Shown here: in pieces, positions 27,164 through 34,083 of the stretch
Layout: the number at the start of each line of letters is the position of its first letter
How positions within the stretch are numbered: the stretch's first letter is position 1
NCBI GenBank assembly: GCA_963766605.1
Contig: CAVYAT010000001.1
Location: 682,001 to 746,000 of the forward strand
Reading direction: 5' to 3'
Length of the DNA: 64,000 nucleotides
Source: AC-49 sp963766605
Lineage (GTDB): Bacteria; Actinomycetota; Thermoleophilia; Solirubrobacterales; Solirubrobacteraceae
Made by a program: the position numbers and the translations under genes
The notes under the pieces: generated by a model
The model's input: the letters and a program-made list of their open reading frames with translations, nothing else
Told to the model about the DNA's origin: nothing
Databases searched by the model: none

Positions 27164-27559
27164 ATGCGCTCCCATGCGATGCTCGCCGCGGCGCTGCTGG
27201 CCGCCGCCGCCGGCGGCTGCGGCGGCAACCCCGCGCCGGTGAACGTCCGCGGCTCGACGGTTGCCCTGAAGGTGACCGAGTACGCGATCCGGCCGCAGGT
27301 CGTGCGGGTGCACAGCGGGCCGATCGCGCTCGCTGTCCGCAACGTCGGCATCCTGACCCACGACGTCCACGTGCTGGGGGCCACCAACGATCCGCGCGGC
27401 CCGTCGTTCGACTACGGCGGCACGCCGAGCGCGCACCCGGGCGACATCGTGCGCGCGCCGGCGGCGATCGTGCTCGCCCCGGGGCGCTACCAGCTCGCCG
27501 ACACGATCTCCGACCACGCCGCGCTCGGCGCCACCGGAACACTCATCGTCAGCCCGTGA
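27164..27559 (+). CDS. Cupredoxin-like lipoprotein lacking usual copper ligands
   Basis: A 131-residue protein with a lipobox (LLAAAAGGC). The body reads like a cupredoxin: ALKVTEYAIRPQVVRVHSGP, then VRNVGILTHDVHVLG with the first His, and GRYQLADTISDHAALGATG where the C-x4-H-x4-M ligand loop should be. In that loop the Cys and Met appear to be Asp and Ala; only His remains. A type 1 copper site therefore seems absent, though another metal or a structural role is possible. Divergent from the cytochrome c gene. ATG at 27164. Confidence 0.72.
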   Translation: MRSHAMLAAALLAAAAGGCGGNPAPVNVRGSTVALKVTEYAIRPQVVRVHSGPIALAVRNVGILTHDVHVLGATNDPRGPSFDYGGTPSAHPGDIVRAPAAIVLAPGRYQLADTISDHAALGATGTLIVSP

Positions 27560-27589
27560 TCGCAGCCTTTGCACAGGATTACGGGGTCA

Positions 27590-27740
27590 AACGGCCACGG
27601 GGGCGCGAAACTCGTAAAGGACCCCGTGCCCTCGCGCCGAACATCAGACCGACCCGGCGTCGGCCGTGTAGACATTTCGCTTCTTTCACACGCGCGATCT
27701 GTCTCCAACGGCGGCAACCAAAGGCTGACGCCGGGTCACC
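27590..27740. ncRNA. Candidate structured RNA or complex terminator
   Basis: The 228-base gap between two convergent genes contains two clear inverted repeats. CACGGGG (27596-27602) pairs with CCCCGTG (27622-27628), and GACCCGGCGTC (27651-27661) pairs perfectly with GACGCCGGGTC (27727-27737) around a 65-base interior. I cannot match it to a known RNA family, and it is not tRNA, tmRNA or SRP RNA by eye. The strand is unknown. A two-way terminator is the plain alternative. Confidence 0.35.
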
Positions 27741-27787
27741 TTGCTTCCCTAGCACGCTCTGCCTGGTCTGGGTGCCTCAGCGCTCGA

Positions 27788-28732
27788 TCAGCTGGTCCAG
27801 CTGGGGTCGACGGCCTTGCGGATCATCGTCGAACGCTTGCCCGTCGCCAGCGTCACGACCGCCACGTACTTGCCCTGGGCATCGCTGCCGGTGACCAGCG
27901 CGCGCTTGCCGTCGTGGGAGATCCCCTGCACGTACGTGTAGTGGTGATTACCCGGGACGATCGTGAGCTTGCCGGTCGAGGCGGTGACGTAGCCGAGGTG
28001 GGCGCCGTCGGCCTGATCGGTCTCGACCAGCAGCCGCGAGCCGTCGGCGCTCCAGCCGTCGGGATAGGTGTCGTACGGCGTCTTCGCGACGACATGCCCG
28101 CTCCCGCCTGGCGTGATCGCGTTCGTGAACACCGGTCCGCCGTCGGACACGGCGTAGGCGATCACGTTCGTCGAGCTCCAGCAGATGCCGGTTGCCCCCG
28201 GCGCGCGGTCCTGGAGCTTGCGCTTTGCCGCACCGGTGACCGACATCGTCTGCAGCGCCAGATCGGGCTTGCTCGTCGCATCGTTGTAGCCGTCCAGCGC
28301 GACGCGCGTCGAGCTGGGGCTGAACGACAGCCAGCCGTGGTCGGCATGGGCGAGCGTCGACTTCGCGCCGCCCGGCGCCGCGGTGAGGACGACCAGCGAC
28401 GTCCCGATCTGCGCGCCGATGCGCCGGCTGTCGGGCGACCACGTCAAAAAGCCGCCCCACGTGCCCGGGATCACGCGCGGCGACACAACCGCCGTGAGGC
28501 TGGCGATCGTCAGCTGGTTGGTGGCACTGCCGTACGCCAGCCGCGTCGCGTCGGGCGAGATGTAGGGCGCGCTGCCGTGGCCGACGACGTGGGGCGAGCG
28601 GCCCGTGTCGGAAGCTTCGATGATCGCGTTGGAGGTCGTCGAGCGCCAGACGATGACGCCGGCGTGGGCGGACGGGACGATCGTGGCGACAACGGCGACA
28701 GTCAGCAGCGCCATGCTGATCCGGCGTGGCAT
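27788..28732 (-). CDS. Exported TolB-like (WD40/PD40) beta-propeller protein
   Basis: A 314-residue protein with a signal peptide (SMALLTVAVVATIVPSAHA). Repeats such as YISPDATRLAYG, TWSPDSRRIGAQ, SFSPSSTRVALDG, GWSADGSRLLVETDQ and ISHDGKRALVTG are PD40-type propeller blades, as in TolB and WD40-like periplasmic proteins. No enzyme motif is seen, so it is probably a binding or scaffold protein outside the membrane. The start ATG at 28732 begins the signal. It is the next gene downstream of the 28,795 membrane-protein gene on the same strand. Confidence 0.75.
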   Translation of the reverse strand: MPRRISMALLTVAVVATIVPSAHAGVIVWRSTTSNAIIEASDTGRSPHVVGHGSAPYISPDATRLAYGSATNQLTIASLTAVVSPRVIPGTWGGFLTWSPDSRRIGAQIGTSLVVLTAAPGGAKSTLAHADHGWLSFSPSSTRVALDGYNDATSKPDLALQTMSVTGAAKRKLQDRAPGATGICWSSTNVIAYAVSDGGPVFTNAITPGGSGHVVAKTPYDTYPDGWSADGSRLLVETDQADGAHLGYVTASTGKLTIVPGNHHYTYVQGISHDGKRALVTGSDAQGKYVAVVTLATGKRSTMIRKAVDPSWTS

Positions 28733-28794
28733 CGAACGAAAGTACTAGAGCATCCGCTCGGATGGCGCCGGTTGCGGGGGGTGTCGACGCAACG

Positions 28795-29247
28795 TCACAG
28801 GCCGGCGCTGGTGCCCGCCGCGCGCAGCGCAAGGAAGCAGATCACGACCGCCGCCGCCGTCATCACCCCGAGCTCGCGGCGCAGGATCTCGTGGACGATC
28901 GCGCGCTGGGCAGGCTCGTCGAGCCCGCCGACGGCCTGGGCATCCGGCAGATCGTGGGCGTCGAGCACCGACTGCGCCGAGCCGATCCGCAGCTGCTCGG
29001 CGATCAGCGAGACCGCCACCGGCAGCGCCGCGTAGAGCCAGTACAGGTCGCTGTCGGGCCGATGGCCGAGCGCCGCCGCGACCCCGGCGAACACCGCCTG
29101 GGCGATCGCGGCGAGCTGCGCCGCCCGCATCACCGGCCAGAACAGATCGCCGTCGAGCGCGCGCGTGTAGATGACGATCCCGACGACCGCCGCCAGCCCG
29201 CTCAGCACCGCGACGGCGAGCGCGATCAGCTGCGCGGTGTGGGCCAC
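28795..29247 (-). CDS. Membrane protein of unknown function
   Basis: A 150-residue protein with four predicted helices: LIALAVAVLSGLAAVVGIVI, LAAIAQAVFAGVAAALG, LYWLYAALPVAVSLIAEQL and GVMTAAAVVICFLALRAAG. Between helices three and four lies a soluble stretch (GSAQSVLDAHDLPDAQAVGG). The GTG start at 29247 is divergent from nuoA with about 60 bases between. Proteins of this kind often sit beside nuo operons in related genomes, but I cannot assign a role. Confidence 0.65.
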   Translation of the reverse strand: MAHTAQLIALAVAVLSGLAAVVGIVIYTRALDGDLFWPVMRAAQLAAIAQAVFAGVAAALGHRPDSDLYWLYAALPVAVSLIAEQLRIGSAQSVLDAHDLPDAQAVGGLDEPAQRAIVHEILRRELGVMTAAAVVICFLALRAAGTSAGL

Positions 29248-29258
29248 CCAAAGCGTCC

Positions 29259-29277
29259 TTTGTCACTAAGTATCAAA
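29259..29277. promoter_or_regulatory. Dyad in the nuo promoter region
   Basis: TTTGTCACTAAGTATCAAA is an interrupted dyad (TTTG..ACT-A-AGT..CAAA, seven of nine pairs) in the divergent gap upstream of nuoA. It is vaguely like redox-repressor (Rex) sites but does not match their TTGTG/CACAA arms. It could instead overlap the promoter itself. Confidence 0.3.
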
Positions 29278-29307
29278 CGCGCACATGGCGTGATAGAACC
29301 CGGCGAA

Positions 29308-29664
29308 GTGCTCCGCTCATACGCCCCAGCGATTGTTTTTGTCGTGTTGGGCGGCATCGTGGGAACGACGTTCGCGCTCCTCAACCGGATGTTCGGCCCC
29401 CGCCGCCAGATCCGCACGAAGACCGATCCATATGAGTGCGGGTTGCCGTCGGAGATCAAGCAGGGCTTCCGGTTCGGGATCAGCTTCTACCTGATCGCGA
29501 TGCTGTTCATCCTCTTCGACATCGAGGTGATCTTCCTCTACCCGATCGCCGTCGACCTGCGGATGTTCGGGGCGTTCGCCGTCACCGAGACCACCGTGTT
29601 CATCGCGCTGCTCGCCGTGGCACTGGTGTACGTCTGGCGTCGGGGTGCGCTCGAATGGAGATAG
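29308..29664 (+). CDS. nuoA: NADH-quinone oxidoreductase subunit A
   Basis: A 118-residue, three-helix membrane subunit of complex I. Helix 1 is AIVFVVLGGIVGTTFALLN. The loop has DPYECGLPSE, the conserved Glu-Cys-Gly element near the quinone site, and later helices are SFYLIAMLFILFDIEVIFLY and TVFIALLAVALVYVW. GTG at 29308 gives normal length; GTG at 29290 would add six residues. First gene of the 14-gene nuo operon, overlapping nuoB by ten bases. Confidence 0.94.
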   Translation: MLRSYAPAIVFVVLGGIVGTTFALLNRMFGPRRQIRTKTDPYECGLPSEIKQGFRFGISFYLIAMLFILFDIEVIFLYPIAVDLRMFGAFAVTETTVFIALLAVALVYVWRRGALEWR

Positions 29665-30281
29665 TGAGGCGCGAGAAGCTCGAGCCGGGCCAGCCGCCGG
29701 ACGACTTCCGTATCCGCCAGCTCCAGGCCCGCGACATGCTGCGGGGCGACCTCGACGACGAGGCGCTGGAGCGCTACGTCCAGGAGCGCGTGGTGACCAC
29801 GACGATCGACCGCGCTGTCGCCTGGGCGCGCGGCAACGCGCTGTTCCCGATGACGTTCGGGCTCGCCTGCTGCGCGATCGAGATGATGTCGATCGTCGGC
29901 GCCCGAGTCGACGTGGCGCGCTTCGGCTTCGAGGCGTTCCGCGCCTCGCCGCGCCAGGCCGACCTGCTGATCCTGTCGGGCCGCGTGTCGATCAAGATGG
30001 CGCCGGTCGTGCGGCGCATCTACGACCAGATGCTCGAGCCCAAGTGGGCGATCGCAATGGGCGCGTGCTGCAGCTCCCAAGGCGTGTTCAACAACTACGC
30101 GATCGTGCCGGCCGACAAGTTCATGCCGGTCGACGTCCACGTGCCCGGCTGCCCGCCGCGGCCGGAGGCGCTGATGCACGGCGTCCTCAAGCTTCGCGAC
30201 ATGATCCAGGACGACCCGAAGGCGGGCTGGCGCGAGCGGTACGAGGCGGTGGGGACCGAGGAGATCGTCCCCGGTGCCTGA
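29655..30281 (+). CDS. nuoB: NADH-quinone oxidoreductase subunit B
   Basis: A 208-residue peripheral-arm subunit carrying cluster N2, the last 4Fe-4S centre before quinone. The four Cys ligands are visible in GLACCAIEMM, MGACCSSQG and VPGCPPRPEAL. The N-terminal about 45 residues are an extension rich in charged residues. ATG at 29655 overlaps the end of nuoA and the gene overlaps nuoC by eight bases, so expression is coupled. Confidence 0.96.
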   Translation: MEIVRREKLEPGQPPDDFRIRQLQARDMLRGDLDDEALERYVQERVVTTTIDRAVAWARGNALFPMTFGLACCAIEMMSIVGARVDVARFGFEAFRASPRQADLLILSGRVSIKMAPVVRRIYDQMLEPKWAIAMGACCSSQGVFNNYAIVPADKFMPVDVHVPGCPPRPEALMHGVLKLRDMIQDDPKAGWRERYEAVGTEEIVPGA

Positions 30282-30822
30282 TCCCACGGGCCTGGAGCTG
30301 CTGGCCCAGGAGCTGGGCGAGGCCCAGGCCGACAGCGTCCTCTCCACAAGTCATGCCCACGGGCAGGCGGCCATCGAGGTCGCCCCGGCGGCGATCCGCG
30401 CGACCCTGCAGCGCCTGCGCGAGCGTGGGTACGGCTTCCTGGCCAGCGTCCACGGGGTCGACCACTACCCGCACGAGCCGCGTTTCGGCGTCCACTATGA
30501 GCTGCTCGACATGACCGCGCTGGACCGCCTGACGGTCAAACTGCGCGTGGCACTCGAGGCGCCGAACGTCGAGTCGGTGACGCCCGACTGGCCGACCGCC
30601 AACCACCAGGAGCGCGAGGTCTACGACATGTTCGGCGTCGTCTTCGACGGCCACCCGGACCTGCGCCGGATCCTGATGCCCGAGGACTACGAGGGCCACC
30701 CGCAGCGCCGCGACTTCCCGGTCGGCGGCGAGCCGGTCCTGTTCACGCGCGACAGCGCCGAGGGCCGCGACTACACGCAGGGCCTCGACAATGCCCGGAC
30801 CGTGATCGACGCGTCGAAATGA
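30274..30822 (+). CDS. nuoC: NADH-quinone oxidoreductase subunit C
   Basis: A 182-residue 30-kDa-type subunit of the peripheral arm. Conserved elements are YGFLASVHGVDHYP, RFGVHYELLDM and the signature WPTANHQEREVYDMFGVVF followed by LRRILMPEDYEGHPQRRDFP. GTG at 30274 lies within the end of nuoB. It is not fused to nuoD, unlike in enterobacteria; the ATGA overlap with nuoD couples the two. Confidence 0.95.
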   Translation: MPDPTGLELLAQELGEAQADSVLSTSHAHGQAAIEVAPAAIRATLQRLRERGYGFLASVHGVDHYPHEPRFGVHYELLDMTALDRLTVKLRVALEAPNVESVTPDWPTANHQEREVYDMFGVVFDGHPDLRRILMPEDYEGHPQRRDFPVGGEPVLFTRDSAEGRDYTQGLDNARTVIDASK

Positions 30823-32066
30823 GCGAGCTCGACTACCGCACGATGGAGGAGAGCATCGAGCTCTCGCACGTGGCGACCGCGCCGGCGGTCGGCGAGTCCG
30901 GGCAGGAGCTGCTGACGCTCAACATGGGCCCCCACCACCCGGCGACCCACGGCGTGCTGCGGCTGCTGGTGACGCTCGAGGGCGAGGTCGTGCGCGACCT
31001 CAAGCCGATCATCGGCTACGTCCACACCGGGATCGAGAAGACGGCCGAGCAGAAGTCCTATTGGAAGGTCATCCCCGTCATCGAGCGGATGGACTACCTC
31101 TCCTACTACTTCAACGCGATGGCCTACTGCGGCGCCGTCGAGACGTTGCTGGACTGCGAGGTCCCCAAGCGCGCCCAGTACCTGCGAGTCATCCACCTCG
31201 AGCTCAACCGGATCATGAGCCACCTCGTGTGGATGGGGACCGGCTGCCTGGACCTCGGCGCGATCTCGATGTTCTGGTACTGCTTCCGCGAGCGCGAGCA
31301 GATCCTCGACCTGTTCGAGATGAGCTCCGGCCAGCGCATGCACACGCGCTACATCCAGGTCGGCGGCGTGTTCGAGGACATCCCGCCGGGCTTCGAGGCC
31401 AAGCTGCGCGAGTTCATCGCGATCATGCCGACGCGGGTCGACCAGTACCTCGACCTCCTCAACCGCAACGAGATCGTCCTGCGGCGGCTGCGCCACACCT
31501 GCCCGCTCGACGAGGAGACGCTGCTCGCGCTCGGCGTCACCGGGCCGCTGCTACGCGCCGCGGGCAACCCCTGGGACCTGCGCAAGGCGATGCCCTACAG
31601 CTCCTACGACGACTTCGAGTTTCAGATCCCGGTCGGCACGGAGGGCGACAACTACGACCGCTTCGCCGTTCGCGCGGCCGAGATGAAGGAGTCGGTGAAG
31701 ATCATCGAGCAGGCGCTCGACGGGCTGCCCGAGGGCCCGACGATCACGACCGATCGCAAGGTCGCGCTGCCTCCGCGCCACGAGCTGGCGACCTCGATGG
31801 AGGCGCTGATCCACCACTTCAAGCTCGTCACCGAGGGCTTCCGCGTGCCTCCGGGAGACGCCTACTACCCGATCGAGGGTCCGCGGGGCGAGCTCGGCTG
31901 CTTCGTGCGTTCCGACGGCTCTTCCAAGCCGGCCCGCGTCCACATGCGCGACCCGAGCTTCGTGAACATCCAGGCCCTGGCGCCGATGGTCAAGGACGCC
32001 TACATCGCCGACCTGATCGCGTCGCTGGCGATGCTCGACCCGATCCTCGGGGGGATCGACCGATGA
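30819..32066 (+). CDS. nuoD: NADH-quinone oxidoreductase subunit D
   Basis: A 415-residue 49-kDa-type subunit that forms the quinone-binding cavity with NuoB. Conserved segments include MGPHHPATHGVLRLLV, GYVHTGIEKTAE, DYLSYYFNAMAYCGAVE, GALDLGA-like SCLDLGAISMF, YSSYDDFEF and the C-terminus AYIADLIASLAMLDPILGGI with the usual DPxxGxxDR end. Length and order are normal. Four-base overlaps on both sides. Confidence 0.97.
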   Translation: MSELDYRTMEESIELSHVATAPAVGESGQELLTLNMGPHHPATHGVLRLLVTLEGEVVRDLKPIIGYVHTGIEKTAEQKSYWKVIPVIERMDYLSYYFNAMAYCGAVETLLDCEVPKRAQYLRVIHLELNRIMSHLVWMGTGCLDLGAISMFWYCFREREQILDLFEMSSGQRMHTRYIQVGGVFEDIPPGFEAKLREFIAIMPTRVDQYLDLLNRNEIVLRRLRHTCPLDEETLLALGVTGPLLRAAGNPWDLRKAMPYSSYDDFEFQIPVGTEGDNYDRFAVRAAEMKESVKIIEQALDGLPEGPTITTDRKVALPPRHELATSMEALIHHFKLVTEGFRVPPGDAYYPIEGPRGELGCFVRSDGSSKPARVHMRDPSFVNIQALAPMVKDAYIADLIASLAMLDPILGGIDR

Positions 32067-32812
32067 CCGCCGGGGTGCCCCGATACGCCCACGGCTCGCG
32101 TGTTCCGGGCTGGGACGACGCAGCCGATCTCGAGAAGGACCCGGCCGGCGTACCCGACCCGGCGACCACGCCGGTGCCTGAAGACCTGCGGGCCGAGATC
32201 GAAGGCCACATGGCCAAGTACCCCGACCGTCGCAGCGCGGCGATCCCGGCGCTGGCCGCCGTCCAGCGCCACTACGGCTGGTGCAGCCCGGAGGGCGTCG
32301 AGCAGGCGGCCGCGGTCATGCGCCTCACGCCCGGCTACCTCGCCGCGGTCGCGACGTTCTACGACATGCTCGAGACCGAGCCCGTCGGGCGCGAGACCGT
32401 CTACGTCTGCACCAACATCTCGTGCTCGCTGCGCGGCGCCGACGCGCTGCTCGCGCGCGTGCGGGAGGAGACGGCCGGCGACGAGGACTTCAACGTCCGC
32501 GCCTTCGAGTGCCTCGGCGCGTGCGACATCGCGCCGATGGCCAGCGTCAACGGCGCCTATATCGGCCCGATCGAGCTCGGCGAGGTCCCCGAGCTCGTCA
32601 CGGCGCTGCGCGAAGGCCGCGAGCCGCTGCCCGACAAGGCGTTGCTGCGCCGCCCCAGCGCCGACAGCGTCGACCGTCCCGCGCATCCGACGACGCCGCT
32701 GCCGCCTGAGCCCAGCGTGTTCGGCGACGAGCCGCGAGGGGACCGCCCCGGCCCGTCGGCGCCGATCGAGGATCCGCCCGAGCACCACGAACCCGACAGC
32801 ACCGCGCCATGA
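32063..32812 (+). CDS. nuoE: NADH-quinone oxidoreductase subunit E
   Basis: A 249-residue 24-kDa-type subunit. The thioredoxin-like domain holds a 2Fe-2S cluster (N1a) with ligands in VCTNISCSL (C-x4-C) and ECLGACDIAP (C-x3-C), in the NADH module with NuoF. The N-terminal helical part has HYGWCSPEGVEQAAAVM. About 50 residues after ALLRRPSADS form a Pro-, Asp- and Glu-rich tail that looks disordered and makes the subunit longer than usual. ATG overlaps nuoD by four bases. Confidence 0.95.
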   Translation: MTAGVPRYAHGSRVPGWDDAADLEKDPAGVPDPATTPVPEDLRAEIEGHMAKYPDRRSAAIPALAAVQRHYGWCSPEGVEQAAAVMRLTPGYLAAVATFYDMLETEPVGRETVYVCTNISCSLRGADALLARVREETAGDEDFNVRAFECLGACDIAPMASVNGAYIGPIELGEVPELVTALREGREPLPDKALLRRPSADSVDRPAHPTTPLPPEPSVFGDEPRGDRPGPSAPIEDPPEHHEPDSTAP

Positions 32813-34083
32813 CCGAGAAGCTGCTGTTCAAGGACATCGACGAGCCTGGGCTCAACACCATCGACGTCTACAAGCGACGCGGCGGCTACGACACGCTCGA
32901 GAAGGCGCTGCGGATGGACCGCGACGCGCTGGTGTCGGAGCTCAAGGCATCCGGCCTGCGCGGCCGTGGCGGGGCGGGCTTCTCGATGGGCACGAAGGCG
33001 TCGTTCATCCCTCAGGGCGACATGGACAAGTACCTGGTCTGCAACGCCGACGAGTCCGAGCCCGGCACGTTCAAGGACCGCGAGCTGATGCAGAAGAGCC
33101 CGCACATGCTGATCGAGGGCATGATCGTCGCGGCCTACGCCGCCGGCGCCAATCGCGCGTTCATCTACATCCGCGGCGAGTATGCCCAGCAGGCCGACAT
33201 CCTCGACGCGGCGCTGGTGCAGGCGCGCGACGCGGGCTACATCGGCGACGACATCCTCGGCACCGGCTTCTCGCTGTCGCTCGTCGTGCACCGCGGCGCC
33301 GGCGCCTACATCTGCGGCGAGGAGACGGGGCTGCTGGACTCGCTGGAGGGCAAGCGCGGAAACCCGCGCCTGAAGCCGCCGTTCCCGGCCAACCAGGGCC
33401 TGTACCAGGGCCCGACGCTGATCAACAACGTCGAGACCCTGTCGACGATCCCCCACATCCTGCGGATGGGCGGCGACGAGTACGCCAAGATCGGCGTCGA
33501 GGGCTCGACCGGCACGAAGCTCGTCTCGATCTCCGGCAACGTGATGAAGCCGGGCAACTACGAGATCGAGCTCGGGATGCCGTCGCGCGAGCTGATCTAC
33601 GACGTCGCCGGCGGGCTGCCGGAGGGCCGCGACCTGCTGCTGTGGTTCCCCGGCGGATCGAGCGCGCCGGTCCTGACCAAGGACGACCTCGACGTCCCCT
33701 ACGACTTCGACTCGATGGCCAAGGCCGGCTCGATGCTCGGCTCCGGCGCGGTGATCATCGTCGACGACTCCAACCAGGTCGCCGACGTCGCGCTGAAGCT
33801 CGCCTCGTTCTACCGCCATGAGTCGTGCGGCAAGTGCACGCCGTGCCGCGAGGGCACGAACTGGACGGTGAAGATGCTCGAGCGGATGCGCGACGGGCTC
33901 GGCACGCCGATGGACCTCGACATCATGGCCTCGGTCCAGACGCGGATCATCGGCAACTGCCTGTGCGTGCTCGGCGACGCGATGGCGATGCCGATCGGCT
34001 CGATGGTCGAGAAGTTCCGGCCCGAGTTCGAGGCCTACATGGAGCAGCGCCGCGACATGGTCGCCGCGGAGGTGGCGGCGTAG
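32809..34083 (+). CDS. nuoF: NADH-quinone oxidoreductase subunit F
   Basis: A 424-residue 51-kDa-type subunit where NADH is oxidised. GLRGRGGAGFSMGTKASF is the FMN/NADH-binding glycine segment; CNADESEPGTFKDRE and GAYICGEETGLLDSLEGK follow. Cluster N3 ligands are in ESCGKCTPCREGT plus the Cys of CVLGD. The stop overlaps the nuoG start (TAGTG). Length is normal. Confidence 0.97.
   Translation: MTEKLLFKDIDEPGLNTIDVYKRRGGYDTLEKALRMDRDALVSELKASGLRGRGGAGFSMGTKASFIPQGDMDKYLVCNADESEPGTFKDRELMQKSPHMLIEGMIVAAYAAGANRAFIYIRGEYAQQADILDAALVQARDAGYIGDDILGTGFSLSLVVHRGAGAYICGEETGLLDSLEGKRGNPRLKPPFPANQGLYQGPTLINNVETLSTIPHILRMGGDEYAKIGVEGSTGTKLVSISGNVMKPGNYEIELGMPSRELIYDVAGGLPEGRDLLLWFPGGSSAPVLTKDDLDVPYDFDSMAKAGSMLGSGAVIIVDDSNQVADVALKLASFYRHESCGKCTPCREGTNWTVKMLERMRDGLGTPMDLDIMASVQTRIIGNCLCVLGDAMAMPIGSMVEKFRPEFEAYMEQRRDMVAAEVAA

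Noticed and set aside
27560..27787. tRNA, tmRNA or SRP RNA in the convergent gap
   Set aside because: No T-loop GTTCGA motif with acceptor stem, no tag frame, and no SRP loop signature; only unspecific inverted repeats remain.
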